From Nemophila menziesii (Eukaryota > Streptophyta > Magnoliopsida > Boraginales > Hydrophyllaceae), in assembly GCA_029959085.1 (NCBI GenBank), contig JARWIR010000061.1, positions 1,984,001 to 2,048,000 of the forward strand: DNA of 64,000 bases. Reading direction: 5' to 3'. Below the pieces are notes generated by a model. That model did not search any database, had not been told where the DNA came from, and saw nothing but the letters and a program-made list of their open reading frames with translations. Shown one piece after another: positions 23,299 through 36,619 of this stretch (its first letter is position 1; each line of letters starts with the position of its first letter). The position numbers and the translations under genes are program-made.

Positions 23299-25328
23299 AT
23301 GTACTCAAAACCTGAGAGGTTAATTCGAGATAAAAACAAAAGAGAAAGAGAAGCTGGAGAGAAAGCAAAGAAAGAAAGAGAAATGGAGGATTTGAATATT
23401 CATAATGCTGAAGATCCTGACATTGAGTTGGATGCAAATGGCCAACCAATAGTGACACCAATCATTCCTAATCCACCAATTCTCAACAATCAACATAATC
23501 ATCCACCTATGCAACAAGCTCAACCCCCTTATGTATAATGATCCATGGTTCATACATGGCCGGGAACAAGTTCCCTATCGCGCTCCTGCTCTCGGTATTG
23601 GTCTTGCAAATATTAATGTTGCACGGTATAGACCCAACCCGGGTATGTTATCCCAATTTCTGAATTTCAAAAACTTTCGTGGAGTAGTGGGAGAAGATCC
23701 TATTCGTGGAGTTCAGAAGTTTATGCAAATCTGCGATTCGTATATAAATCAAGGAGTGAACAAAGAGAAGATGTATTATGCTAATTTCAGAACTTTTGTG
23801 ATAGACGCAGGTAGTGAGTGGCATGATTCACAAGAACCTGGAGCAATAAACAATTGGGATGAGCTACAAACAGCGTTTTTTGATCGTACTATCCGACGAA
23901 GATGAGATTAGACGCACATGTTGATTTTGGCATCATTTGTCCAAGAATAAGAAGAAACTTTGGAAAGATGTTGGACAAGATTTCAGTTATGTTTGAGAAG
24001 AGTTCCTGACCATGGCCTCACAGAACAACAACAATTGAAGATATTTTATAAAGGACTTTATGGAGGATCAAGAAAAGACCTCGATTTATTATGTGGGGGT
24101 GGTTTCTTACAGGTAGCTCCAGCACATTCTAAGAATATATTGAATTGAACTATGAAGAATGAGCAAGGTTGGAATACAGTAAGAATACCTATTCGAGGTG
24201 GAAAAGAAAGTAGTATGGGAATCGATGAGAAATTATCCTCTTTGGAGAATAAATTGAAAAATACATTGGAGCAACATATGAAACAACTCACTTTAGCTAT
24301 TAAAGAGGGGTTTTCAAGTAAGAAGGCAGGTGTTAATGTTACTCAAGAGATATATGGGTGTTCGAATTGTGGTATTCAAGACCATGACTGGGAGCATTGT
24401 GAAAGTAACCCTAAAGCTGTAATGTTTGTTTCTAATAGAGTGAGTTACAATTCAATGGTCAAGGATACCAACCCAACTGAATACATCCGGGGTTCCAATA
24501 TACAAATCCTAATGGGGCATCTAATCCTACTTATGCATATCAGCCGCGTCCCTAAGGTAACAATTATCAACCTAGACCACAGAATAATTATCAAGGAGGA
24601 CAAGGTTATGGAAATCATGCTAAGAGGCAGCCTCCTCAAGATAATTATAATGACACCATGAATCAAAGAGCCTTACCTGCTCAACCTCAAGAAGGTACAA
24701 ATGATCTTCGTCAAACTGTAGAGAAATTAATTGCACTTCAGGCACAATCCGTTCAAAATCAGCAAGCTTCTAAAGCCGCAATTAAGTTAATGGAAAATCA
24801 AATCGCTCAAATGTCAAAACAATTAGGTCAGCATCCATAAGGGCGACTCCCTAGTGACGCTGAAATCCGAGACAGACAGAAGATTGTAATGCTATCACGT
24901 TAAGAAGTGGTAAGAAGCTCCCTCCACCTTCTTTTTCTGTTATGAAAGAAAAAAAAGTTACCAATAAAGAGAAACCGGTAAAGGATGTGGAAGAAAAAGG
25001 TGATGAACCTGAAACGGTAGAAGTGGAGAAGATTCCGGAAGTTCTGAAAAAGAAAGATATGGCTGAGTATCAAATATTTTTGAATAGGGTGAGAGGTCTT
25101 AACATTAACATACCATTGTTAGAAGCTATTAAAGATATATATGAAGTTCTTGAAGAGGGCCCTCACCAACAAGAGACCATATTGTGATAATGAGATGATA
25201 GGATTGCCAGAGGAGTTTAGCGCCATCTGTCAAAGTAATTTCCACCTAAGTTGCTTGATCCTGGGAGAAATTGGTAATGAGTGGCAAGGAAAACCTATAT
25301 GCGATTTGGGTGCGAGTATCAATCTCAT
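23299..25328 (+). pseudogene. Element E gag and protease start, broken
   Basis: Successive frames carry an acidic/basic Gag N-terminus (from 23299), NDPWFIHGREQVPYRAP, the capsid region (VQKFMQICDSYI, SEWHDSQEPG) and a zinc knuckle CSNCGIQDHDWEHC near 24360. The protease entry CDLGASINL at 25301-25328 follows, where element B interrupts it. At least four frame changes (near 23530, 23900, 24140 and 24480) and internal stops prevent a full product. The reading continues at 63138. Confidence 0.85.
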
Positions 25329-27085
25329 TGATGTCTCCCTATTTGTTCTAATTATTATCCCTTTGGAGACATCCTTTTAGGTAAACATTTGACTTATTTG
25401 ATAGAATTTTATGCTTATTTCGTCATATTACACTTTCTCCCCTTGGAATTAGACTATTTGCATTTTTAGAGCTTTTGTGCGTTAATTTGATTATTTTTAG
25501 TGCAAAGTTAGTAGGTTCATAAATTCATGAAAAACCACTACAAGGAGGAGAAGTGAGAATTAAAGTCTTAGTGTATTTTTAGTGTGTCAGGAAGTATTTT
25601 ATTCGAGTTTCTAATTTTAGAGTGCACTTTCTTATTTCTAGTCTTGATTTATTATTTTTAAAGCATATGCGGTTTAATTATTTATTTATTGTGAAGTTTT
25701 AAAAGATATATGGTAATTAATTAGAGAAAAATTCATGTCTAAGAAGTAAAGGAAAGAGATATACATGTAAATAAGAAGATTAAGGAAGGATATATGCAAA
25801 GAAGAAAAAGATAAAGCTGCCAAATAAATCTGAAATTCCAGCCACGTTCTAAAGACGAGCTCATAACTTAAGATTGGATAGGAATTTGGAAGAATGGTCT
25901 GGACTAATGGATAGAGCTTTCCGATACAAGTGGTTTAGACTATTGGAACGCGTCAAACGGATAAGTATTGAAGAAGATATGACCAAAACAAATCAGCAGC
26001 AGAATCTTACCTTTCCTAGATTTTAGGGCTACGAATTTAAGAGTTCTTGCATTGTCTTCCACTCCAAGTAAAAACGAATCAGGGCTTGCTAACACCTATA
26101 AATACACCCCTTAGCCTCCTATTTTCACACACTTCAGAGAATTACACAAGAGGCTTAAGATTTTCAAGTCAGAGCAAGAAGGCAAGGAGAAACTAGAGTT
26201 GGGAGAATCCTGTTCTTCCATCAACAATCATCCTACCCTTTAGGTTATCAATTTATCTTTTGTATTTGAATATGAATTCCTTTTATTTATTTTCAGTCTT
26301 TAATTTTATCATAAGCTAAATTTCCATATACTTGAGAATTGCATTAAAGGGATGAACCTTAGTTAAGTAATCTATGTTTTGAATTTGGGATTGTTATGAT
26401 TTAAATTGAATTGAGTTTTATATATTGGATATTACTTTGTTTTCATTACTATTTCTTTTAGGAACAACTAGAATAGCTTTTAGTATTTGGGCTATTCACT
26501 TTAGTGGTGAAGTGATCATCCGACAGGGGGGTTTGAATACATACTTAGGTAATACCTGTGTAATGTCCGTTATTGAACGACAAGCTTAACTAGTTACACC
26601 AAAGCGGTAAATTCATATCATCTAAAGAGGCATATTCGCCCATACAGGGGTTTATAGTACTTTAGGATAGCTCATAGGTCCACCCGACAGGGGGCTAGGA
26701 GATTTTAGAATCCCGACTACTATTATAATTCAAATTCTACCCTTAAACATAACATAGATTATATTGATTAAGTGGATTCCTTGCGAGACTCAAGTATCTC
26801 TCTTATCTGAAGTTAGACAATTTATTTGATTTATTTCTTTCTATTTATTTACTTTTAGTCTTTATGTTATTTACATCTTTTTAATTCAGAAAACCAAACA
26901 AAAATATTTTATTTTATTTTTCTGTTAAGCAATTATTCTTACTACTTGATTAATATTTGGGTTGAACCTAATCCGTCCCTGAGAACGAACTTGATTATCA
27001 TATATTACTTGGGACAACTGTACACTTGTAGTTAGTGGTTCCTCTTATTTATCACTTTATTTTCTAACACCCTAGGACCCACCCA
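25329..27085 (+). repeat. 5' LTR of element B
   Basis: It starts TGATGTCTCC with the inverted partner GGAGACATCC at about +40, and ends ...GGACCCACCCA. TATA-like tataaata at 26097-26104. It pairs with 61380-63137. Confidence 0.92.
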
Positions 27086-27090
27086 GTTTT

Positions 27091-27108
27091 TGGCGTCGCT
27101 GCCGGGGA
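27091..27108 (+). promoter_or_regulatory. Primer binding site of element B
   Basis: TGGCGTCGCTGCCGGGGA, five bases after the LTR. It is one C-to-T change from the A, C and H sites. Confidence 0.82.
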
Positions 27109-27229
27109 CGGTAGTGTGTGACCCCGGTGTTAATCTTTAGTAGTTTAATTGTTAGTTTAGTTTTATTTTTATTTTTCAGATTTACGCTTTGGGTTGTCTG
27201 TCTTTCTCAGGTTTACAGGATTTGGTATA

Positions 27230-30200
27230 CGCTTGAAGATCTCGTGATCCTTGAGAATCCCAAAAACCTAGTTCGAGAAGCAATCAGAAGAAAGAGAGAA
27301 GCTAAAGCAAAAGAGTTAGAAGATAGGTCAGCTAGATAAGCAGAGATGGAAGGTGTCGAAAATCAAAAATTGAATCAACGGAATGGTCAAAATCTTCCAC
27401 AAGTTCAACCTCCTCAAAACAATGATCCGTGGTTCGTCAATGGTCCTGAACAAGCTCCATATCGAGCTCCTGCCCTTGGAATTGGCCCTGCAGATATTAA
27501 CGTTGCGAGATTCAGACCCACTCCTGGTGATGTCTCCTCATTTGTAATAGATTTATATTAGGACGAGACATCATTTTTAGTGATTTAGAAGTCTTTCTAA
27601 TAGTTTTTCTCGAGAAATAGTGCACTTTCCTATTTTGAGTCTTGATTTAGTAAAATACTAATTTTAGAGCATATTGGGTTTAATTATTTATTTAGTGTGA
27701 AGCTTTAAAGATAATTATGGAGATTAATTAGAGTCCAAGTCAAAGACTACAAGATATGGAAAGAGATAAGCATGTTAATTGAAGATAAGGAAACAAAAGC
27801 TAAAAACATGGAAAAGGAAAAGCTGCCTTAATCCTGAATTTCTGCACCTACGACCACAAATCAGCTTATATCTAAAGATCGGTATGGAATTTGGAAACGG
27901 TCAAGAGCAAAGTTGAATATCTTTCCGAGACGATGAATTTCGACTACTCATACGTGCCAAACGGATGAGTATTGAAGCTGCTAGGACCAAAACAAAAACG
28001 GGTCTGATTTCATGTTTTAGGGTTACGAATTTGAGTTGGGCTTGGAGTCCACTACTTACCTTCTCCTTCAAGAAAACGAATTAGGTCTTTTAAGAACCTA
28101 TAAATACACCCTTATATCACTTTTAAATCATCCTTGCCTCATAGTAATTAGTTCTTAAGGTTTTATTCTTCCAAGTTATTGTAGAGAGCAAGATGATGTC
28201 TTATATTATTTCTTTTAGTTTATTTCCTTCAGGTATGAACTAAACTTCCCATAGCTTGGGTTTTGCATCATGTATAATATATGAATTCTATTTTCTTTCT
28301 ATCTAAGTTTCTTTGGGAATTACATGTTTTAATCTGATATTAGCTTCTTACCTATATATTTGTTTATGTGTTTTGATTTATTGCTTGTCCTAGAACTCAT
28401 CACTTTAGGCTTTCTTAATAGTAATTAGATGATCACCTTAGCTGGGTGTCTAATTATTGAAACACCACATAACATCTAATGTCGATATTGGTCCTGACAA
28501 CACTAATTCTAACTAGATAGTCATTATTTTATGATTTTATCACTATCACCATGTATGGAAATTGATTGCTTAGGGCCTTGGTAGCGCTTGTAAACCCTAT
28601 TTGAACCAGCCTCGTGGTGTGTCCGTAGCCCCCTTAGTCGCTCTCAAGGTCTAAGGTATGGGAATTTAGAATCCTGACTAAGTATTTAAGAGATAATTAT
28701 CTCCCTTATTAACTAGATCTAATAGAAAGAATTAGAAGGATTAGTGCATACTAGCAAAAGCTAAGCTATACTTCTCATCTCATATTTCTTCGTATTTAAT
28801 TTACTGTCTTTATTTTCCTTAGTTTAATTTCATAATTTCGAATATATCCCTTTTATCGTTCTGTCTTTTAATTAATTTCTTCCTACTCGTTATTTCTACC
28901 TATTCGATTAACACACTAAGTCCCTGAGAACGAACTCAACTTATCATTAAAACTTGCATTCGTCCTGTAATACTTGCAGTACTGTGCCTGTCTAGGGTGA
29001 GAGTGCATTGTTTTCTGATTATTATTTATCTTATTTTATCATACCCTAGGCGACACCACCTGGTATGTTATCTCAATTTCAGAGTTATGGCAATTTCCGA
29101 GGAGCACCTGGCAAAGATCCAATCCGTCCTGTACAGAAGTTCATGCAAATTTTCCATTCCAATATTACACAAGGAGTAACAAGAGATCAGATGTATTTTG
29201 CGAATTTTAGGTATTTCGTTATTGATGGAGCGAGTGAATGGCATGATTCTCAAGAACCTGGATCAATCACAACATGGGACGCATTACAAACTGCGTTCTT
29301 CGATAGATACTACCCAACAAATATGAGATTAGACGCGCAAGTTGAGTTGACCTCGTCCAAACAAGATCAAGACGAGACTTTGGGTAGAAGTTGGACAAGA
29401 TTTCAGATTTGTTTAAGAAGAGTCCCCGATCATGGCCTTACAAAGATGCAACAAATGAAGATATTTTATAGAGGCCTCGACGGATCTTCAAGAAAAGACT
29501 TAGACTTACTTTGTGGCGGTGGATTTTTACAGGTACAACTAGTCCATGCTAAGATTATTTTAAATAGAATAGTAACAAATGAGATGGGTTGGAACACTGT
29601 GAGAACACCTATCCGAGGTGGAAGAGAAAATAGTGCTTTCATTGAAGAAAAATTCACTTCCATGGAGAATAAGCTTGAGCAACAATTGAAATAGCTTACT
29701 CTAGATGTTACAAAATGTTTTGCAGGTAGAAAAGCAGATGCTAATGTCACACAAGAAATTTATAGGTGTTCTAACTGCGGTGTACAAGATCATGATTGGG
29801 AGCATTGTCAAAACAATCCAGAAGCCGTAATGTTTGTTTCCAACCGAGGGAACTATAATTCAAGTGGTCAAGGTTATCAACCGAATAGAAACCATCTGGG
29901 TTTCCAATATTCAAATCCAAATGGGGCCGCTAATCCGACTTATGCATATCAGCCGCGTCCCCAAGGTAATAACTATCAACCAAGACCACAAAACAACTAC
30001 CAAGGGGTACAAGGTTACGGAAATCAAGCTCAGAGACAACCTCCTCAAGACGCTTACACCGAGACCATGAATCAAAAATCTATACCTGCTCAACCTCAAA
30101 AAGGTGCGTTAGATGTTCAGCAAACCTTGTTGACATTAATAAACATATAAACAAAAGCTAGCCTAGAGCAACAAGCTACATCCGCAACACTTAAAATGTT

Positions 30201-32768
30201 AGAAAATCAGCTAGCTCAGGTGTCGAAGCAATTGAATCAACGTCAACAAGGACAACTACCGAGTGACACTGAAGAACCCAAGCAAAGAGAAGATTGTAAT
30301 GCAGTGACACTTAGAAGTGGTAAGAAGCTCCCACCACCTCCTTTTCCCGTCATGAAAGCAAAAGAAACAACTGTGAAAGAGAAACCGGTAAAATATGTGG
30401 TGGAGAAAGAAGATGAACCTGAAATAATGGAACTAGAGAAGATTCCGGAGAAGACAAAGACCAAAGATATTACAGAAACCTTTCCTCCTCCACCTTTTCC
30501 CTCAAGAGTTCAGAAGAAAAGAGACATGGCTGACTATCAGAAGTTCTTAAATATGGTACGTGGTCTCAATATCAATGTTTCGTTCTTCGATGCTATCAGA
30601 GATGTGCCAAAGTATGTTAAGTTATTGAAAAGAGCCATCACCAACAAGAGACAATACCGTGAGAATGAGATGATAGGATTACCAGAAGAATGCAGTGCCA
30701 TATGCCAAAGTAAGTTGCCACCTAAACTACTCAATCCTGGGAGTTTTACGATTCCTATTCCATTGGTAATGAGTGGCAAGGGAAAGCTTTGTGTGATTTG
30801 GGTGTGAGTATTAATTTGATTCCCAAGTCAATTTTTGAAAAATTGAAGATAGGAAACGCAAGACCTACTTCCATGATCCTGCAAATGGCTGATAGATCCC
30901 TCGCACATCCAGAGGGACGAATTGAAAATGTCTTTGTCAAGGCAGGTACGTTAAATTTTCATGTTGATTTTGTTATACTTGAATACGACGCGGATAGGAA
31001 TGTACCCATCATCTTGGGTCGACCATTCCTATCCATGGGGCGTACTGTTATTGATGTAGAAAACGGAGAATTAACCATGCGAATCCAAGACGAGAAGGTC
31101 AAGTTTAATGTGTTTAGGGCCATGAAGTTTCTAGACCTCCCGGAGGAGTGTTTCCGAATGGATGTACTTGACTTAACTACGCAAGAGGTATTTGATTACA
31201 TGAATTTTAATGATATCTTGCAGGCGGCCCTGACACTTCACTTACCAGAGTTGATGGAAGATTTAACCGAAACCGTAGCTGCTCTAAATTCTGGAAACAT
31301 AAAGCATATGAATCTCGCCTATGAGCCAGTCCGAGAGCCAGGGGAGATAGTATCAAAAAAGAAACCATCTATCGAATCTCCCCCACGACTAGAAGAAAAG
31401 CCGCTTCCGTCACAAGTATGCCTATTTTGGTACTAACAACACTCTACCTGGTTATTATTTCAGCTACTTTAACAGGTCCTCAAGAAGACAAACTGTTGCG
31501 CATACTAAGAGCTAATAAAGAGGCGATTGGTTGGACTATTGCTGACATCAAAGGTTTTAGTCCTTCCTATTGCTAAGACAAAATCATTCTGGACGATGAA
31601 AGTGCACGCTCAGTCGAAGGGCAAAGGAGATTGATGCCAGCTATGAAGGAAGTGGTGAAGAAAGAGGTTATCAAATTACTAGACGCAGGAATCATTTATC
31701 CCATAGCTAGTAGCAAGTGGGTGAGTTCAGTTCAATGCGTACCAAAGAATGGTGGTATCACGACCATCTTGAATGAACAGAATGAAGCCATTTCCTCAAG
31801 AACCGTCGTTGGGTGGAGAGTGTGTGTGGATTATCGTAAGTTGAATAAGGCCACCAGGAAAGATCACTTCCCTCTTCCGTTTATAGATCAAATGTTAGAC
31901 AAGCTAGCTGGGAGAAAATGTTATTGCTTTTTGGATGGATATTCAGGATACAGTCAGATTTATGTAGATCTGAAAGACCAACACAAGACAACCTTTACAT
32001 GTCCTTTTGGTACCTTTGCCTTCCGAAGGATACCATTTGGATTATGTAATGCACCTGCTACTTTTCAGAGATGTATGATGGCAATCTTCTGGGACATGAT
32101 TGATGATTTCCTTGAGGTATTTATGGATGAATTTTCTAATGTTTGGTGATAACTTTGAGGAGTGTTTACGGAACATGGAGAAGGTATTGATTAGATGCAA
32201 GGAGACTGATTTGGTTTTGAACTGGGAGAAGTGTCACTTTATGGTCCGTGAGGGTATAGTGTTGGGTCACAAGGTTTCAAGTGCTGGTTTAGAAGTTGAT
32301 CGTGCAAAGATTGAGGTAATCAAGTCTTTTCCCCCTCCTATTTCTGTAAAAGGGGTAAGAAGCTTTTTGGGTCATGCGGGTTTTTACCAACGCTTTATCA
32401 AGGACTTCTCCAAGATTTCTAAGCCGTTGTGTAACTTACTCGAAAAGGACACCAAATTCTTTTTTGTGGAAGCCTGCATAAAGGCATTCAACGAGATTAA
32501 AGAGAAGCTTATTTCTGCACCTATTGTATTACCTCCCGATTGGAAGATTCTGTTTGAAATTATGTGTGATGCTAGCGATCTTACGATGGGTGCTGTTCTG
32601 GGTCAGAGAAAAGAAAAGGTATTTCATTCTATCTACTATGCTAGTAAAACCTTCACAAGTGCTCAAATAAATTATACCGTAACTGAGAAGGAATTACTAG
32701 CTGTTGTGTATGCATCCGACAAATTTCATTCCTACCTCCTTGGGGCGAAAGTTGTTGTGTTTATTGAC
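27230..32768 (+). pseudogene. Element B gag-pol, 5' part (Gag to RNase H)
   Basis: Gag starts about 27230 and is split by solo LTR D inside RPTPG|MLSQF. Beyond it come the capsid region, a zinc knuckle CSNCGVQDHDWEHC near 29772, a proline/glutamine-rich spacer, the protease (CDLGVSINLIP, near 30793), RT ([19 protein letters not shown]; catalytic box FMDE where A has FMDD) and RNase H ([25 protein letters not shown]). Element C interrupts RNase H at 32768 after VVVFID. Stops at about 29692 (Q to stop), 30148 and 31575 (Q to stop), and frameshifts near 30775, 31425 and 32135, inactivate it. Confidence 0.9.
27528..29058 (+). repeat. Solo LTR D inside element B gag
   Basis: 1,531 bp, TGATGTCTCCTC...GGCGACACCA, with the perfect duplication cctgg (27523-27527 and 29059-29063). 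Removing it restores the Gag reading RPTPGMLSQF. The sequence is related to the element C LTR but diverged. TATA-like tataaata near 28098. Confidence 0.9.
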
Positions 32769-34265
32769 GGGTGGGGCCTAGGGTGTGATAAAATAAGATA
32801 TAAATAAAGTGCAGATAAACACCCTAGACTGACACGGTTCTGCAAGTATACAGATCGTATGCAAGTTTTAGTTAAATGATTAAGATTCGTTCTGCAGAGA
32901 CTACGAAGGTTAGAGGAATCTTATGCAAGTATCAAGTGCAAATAATCAAAGTTAGAACAAATAAATGCAATTAAAGGTAAAGACAAATAGATTTTTGTTT
33001 GATTTTCTAATTAACTAAATTAAACTAAGAATTTAAAGACAGAAAATAAATACGAAAGAGAAGTAATATGAGAATATAGCTTGAATCACTAGCATGTAAT
33101 CCCCACTAGTTTTTCCGTTTTAAACATGTAAGGGTGAATTATGTAGTATTTCAATAATCGGTTCCAATTCGCTAGGTAGTTTTAAATAGGATTTACCTGT
33201 GTCAATAAGGCTTCCTAAGCAAACTTTTCCTGTAATTGGTAAATAGTCACAAGAACTAAACCATAGTGATTATCTAGTTAGGTTGATTTGTCAGATCTAA
33301 ACCGAATACTAGACGTTATGTGTTAAACACGTAATTAAACACAGTTTTCAATGGTGACCTAACGACTAGATGGTAATTCTATATGGTGGCCATCCACAAG
33401 AACACAGAATATAAATCCAAACACATAAACAGAGAATAAAAACTATAATTCAATTTAAAACATTAAGTTCCCAAATTAGATAGATGTCAATCAAAACTAG
33501 GGTTCATACATATATGCTAAAAATCAAGCTAAAGAAATTTATTTCATGAAAGAAAAGAAAGAAATTACAAATTTAAAGGTAGAAGAAGACATTGTGATGA
33601 ACAACTCCTTCCAAACTTCTCTCTTGTGTTGTAAGCTTCCTCTTGGTTTAAGGTTTCACCAAGGATGATTTAAGAGTGTTAAGAGGTTGTATTTATAGTG
33701 TATAGGTTGACCTAATTCGTTTCTTGAAGGATAGGCTAAGTAATAGACTCCAAGCCCAACTCAAATTCGTATGGAAATAAAGATAATTACTGATGAACTG
33801 TTTTGAGTATATCTTCTTCGTTATTGGTCGGTTTTTGCTCCATAATATACCAAAAGAATCCTCAGCGAATTATCTATGTCCCTATGAATAGGATTCACCA
33901 AAATCGGCTTCTTTGTTGGAGTTATCACCACTTCTTTAGGCGTAGCTGCAGAAATTCAGATTTAGGCAGCTTTTCCTTTTCCATGTTTTTAGCCTTTGTT
34001 TCCTTTATCTCCAATTTCCATGCAAATCTCTTTCCATAAGTTGTAGTCTTTGAATTGGACTCTAATTAATCTCCATAATTATCTTTAAAGCTTCACACTA
34101 AATAAACAATTAAACCCAATATGCTCTAAAAATATTATTTCACTTAATCAAGACCCAAAATAGGAAAGTGCACTAATCTAAGCTAAATTCAACCTATAAA
34201 CTGATAAATAAGCCTAACATGATTTCTCAGAGATATATTTTATTATCACAAATGAGAAGACATCA
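32769..34265 (-). repeat. 3' LTR of element C
   Basis: 1,497 bp, matching 42597-44093. TATA-like box at 33690-33697 (minus TATAAATA). On the minus strand it begins TGATGTCTTC. Confidence 0.92.
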
Positions 34266-34301
34266 AGACCCCCAACTCAAAGTTGTATCGTCCCGATACA
34301 A
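34266..34301 (-). promoter_or_regulatory. Polypurine tract and hairpin of element C
   Basis: On the minus strand the stem TTGTATCG/CGATACAA with loop GGA (34301-34283) precedes ttgagttgggggt (34280-34268), two bases from the LTR. Stem bases differ from those in A, B and G but stay paired. Confidence 0.72.
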
Positions 34302-35801
34302 TAAAAGTAAAGAACATAAGGGTAGTCAAAATAAACAAGAAAAGGTCTGAGGAGAATAAGAACAGAATATAATGAATGATCCTAGAGAAAAATATCTAAA
34401 AAGTCTCATGCAGTAATGCTTAAGAAATAATGCACAAAGATGCTTAATATACACATAATCAATACTCCATAAAGTTAAGTCAAGATTAATTTCGCAATGC
34501 CAGAAGGAGAGGATGATAACTTAGTTCAGGTTAATGGCTATAGGTTGTTCATAGGTCCTAAATACAGCATCCAATGGTCCACTTACCTATTACCTAATAG
34601 CTCAATTGTTTCTCCATCTAGTAGTTAGAAATCCTAAGGTCTTTGGTTATAACTTGGCTAAAGGACGGGTGTGGTATATTTGGATAATGAAAAGTGAGCT
34701 TTTGGATCTCTCCTCACTAGCGATCAACGAATCGCCCTAGAGCTTGAGTTGCCACTCGAAGATGTTCTCACTCAACCCAATTTATTGATGCTTTTGATGT
34801 GCATCCCCAATAATCCCAACTAAAACCTTTGATGATGATATAAAATCCACTTTGCCGGTCCGAATATATATTTTCTTTTCAAATCAATTTTTATTCTTTT
34901 GTATAGCTATGATTCTCTTTTCGATATTGAGATATCACGCTATTTCTCTCATGTATATATATTCTTTTTATGCCCTTGTTGGCAAATTTAGCTCGTAGCT
35001 TCTTTTTCATTCACTATTACCTCGGCAAAGGGTTACAATAATAACAATTTCATCATCAATAAAATCACAAATATAATTCCCAAAACCCAATGTTCCCTAA
35101 TGATGAAATCCCACCACCCCAAACTCAAGCTCTAAAACGAGTTGTCTCAGGTTTTGCGATTCGAGTGCGGGTCATATAGATAAGTCCTACAAACTAAGGG
35201 TATGAATTATAATGTGTTTCAATAAAAAGGCTTTAGAAAGGCTCAGAGGGGGTAAGACGGATAAATAATAACAAAATCAAATAAAAGGGTGAGAAGGTAT
35301 AAAGGCTTCAAGTGTTTTAATCATGAAAGAACTGCGTTAGTCATTTTCCTAACTACCGGATTTCGTTACGTTTTCATTATTAGTTCATAGATACGTGGGT
35401 TTTCAACTAATTTCAAACCTCACGTTCTACACACCAAATAACTCGCCCTAAGTTTCAACGTGAATTCTTAGCATTGCTCATTAACTTTTCTATCCTTTAT
35501 TTCCTGTTTTCATACATGCATCTAAACAAATTTTGTTGCATCTTTCAAAAACATACTACTTACTATCATTGACCTAATAAAATCATGCTCAAATAGGTTC
35601 ATTCGAAATATTCTATGCCTTAATTCAACCTAAAAATTTTAAATTTTATGCAAAAACGAAAAGAAGATGAGGACAACGAATCCCCACCCCCAACTCAAAA
35701 GTGAGCCGTGTCCCCACGACTCGAAAAAGACTCAGGAATGGAATAAAATTTAAAATAAAAACTAACTAAACTACCTAATGCATACAAGCTATTAAGAAAA
35801 A
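34302..35801 (-). other. Noncoding 3' tail of element C
   Basis: No ORF recognised. It contains polypurine-like copies at 35116-35128 (followed on the minus strand by ggtgg) and 35686-35698. The latter is preceded by the hairpin GAGTCGTG-GGGA-CACGGCTC at 35703-35722, with one G-U pair. The order matches the tails of A, B and G. Confidence 0.7.
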
Positions 35802-36281
35802 TTAGAATGACCTACCTGGCTGGCCATAGAGATCCATTATATCTTCATCCTCATCCGAAGCTGAGGGGTCAGTATAACTATCAATATCCCGCTCCAAGGT
35901 AATATCTTCTAGCTGTGATTGCATCTGTATGACTTCCGTCCAAAGTTCTCTGTTATGTTCTTGTAATCTTTCGATTTTGTTTTGTAATTTGAGAGCCCAA
36001 GGAGGAAGATCATGAACAATTTCAGAGGAAGAAGTAGAAGAACCTTGGTCTTGAATATTTATCTTCTTCAAAGGCCTTCTTGATGGTATGGACATTCTAG
36101 CAGTTAACTTCTTTGGTAGTGGTTGTGCTGGTGCCTTTTCTTTTGATTCTTCAGTAGCCTCATCAATGGTGATAGGCTTTTCAATGGTGGCTCCATGCAA
36201 TTTCTTATTCTTCCCAAGGATAGAGCACTTTCTCTTGTATTCCATAGCTTCAGATCTGTTAGTCATGCTTGATTTACCCAC
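35802..36281 (-). CDS. ORF2 of element C (small basic/acidic coiled-coil protein)
   Basis: 159 codons from the first ATG. The homologous start is probably the MTN at residue 6 (36266), shared with B and F. Visible parts: a basic N-terminus with YKRKCSILGKNKKLHG, a linker with KKLTARM and QDQGSS, PPWALKLQ, a predicted coiled coil (about residues 92-128, with IERLQEHNRELWTEV) and an acidic end with DIMDLYGQ. I recognise no known family. It sits downstream of a TATA-like box and a palindrome array in the same strand. Although C's gag-pol is broken, this frame is intact. Function unknown; nucleic-acid or protein binding is only a guess. Confidence 0.72.
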   Translation of the reverse strand: MGKSSMTNRSEAMEYKRKCSILGKNKKLHGATIEKPITIDEATEESKEKAPAQPLPKKLTARMSIPSRRPLKKINIQDQGSSTSSSEIVHDLPPWALKLQNKIERLQEHNRELWTEVIQMQSQLEDITLERDIDSYTDPSASDEDEDIMDLYGQPGRSF

Positions 36282-36288
36282 AACTCAA
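36276..36288 (-). repeat. Polypurine-like copy 2 of element C
   Basis: Minus-strand ttgagttgtgggt just upstream of the MTN start of ORF2. It is a diverged copy of the motif at the 3' LTR. Confidence 0.55.
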
Positions 36289-36535
36289 GTTATACCAAGG
36301 ATGGATTGAAAGTTTAAGATAATTTGGTTTAGCTTGAGGTTGTTGCTTGGAATTGATGAAAGAGAAAGGTTTCTTGATGAATCTTGGAAGAAATCTTTAA
36401 AACTTGTTGAATTTGATGGTGTTTTAATGGTGTAGTGTGATGAATTTGATGAAGAGATTGTGTTTATGGAGGATGGAGGAGAGAATTTGTGTTGTTGTTG
36501 TGTTAATTGTGAAGGTTTGCACAAGCTTTAAGATG

Positions 36536-36543
36536 TATATATA
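36536..36543 (-). promoter_or_regulatory. Internal TATA-like box of element C
   Basis: Minus-strand tatatata, followed by catcttaaagcttgtgcaaacc. It lies about 270 bp upstream of the ORF2 MTN start, close to the spacing in A, B and F. The leader between them is A/C-rich with few G. Confidence 0.55.
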
Positions 36544-36619
36544 GGGTTTGGGTCTGAAAAATTCGTATGTGAGAGGCTAGGGTTAATCCTGTTAAGGTAA
36601 GAAGTTGAATTGGCCTTGA

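Larger units (their letters stand above)
21597..25328 (+). mobile_element. Element E, 5' portion (resumes at 63138)
   Basis: Plus-strand Athila-like element with its 5' LTR, primer site and broken gag here. It is split by element B between 25328 and 63138, where the reading [10 protein letters not shown] continues as LMPKQFFDKL across the duplicated ctcat. Its 3' end is beyond 64000. It is inserted in the tail of element F. Confidence 0.9.

Noticed and set aside
32100..32807. Apparent novel C-terminus after VVVFID in element B RNase H
   Set aside because: The last residues are read from the LTR of element C. Removing C restores the usual DHSAI reading at 44098.
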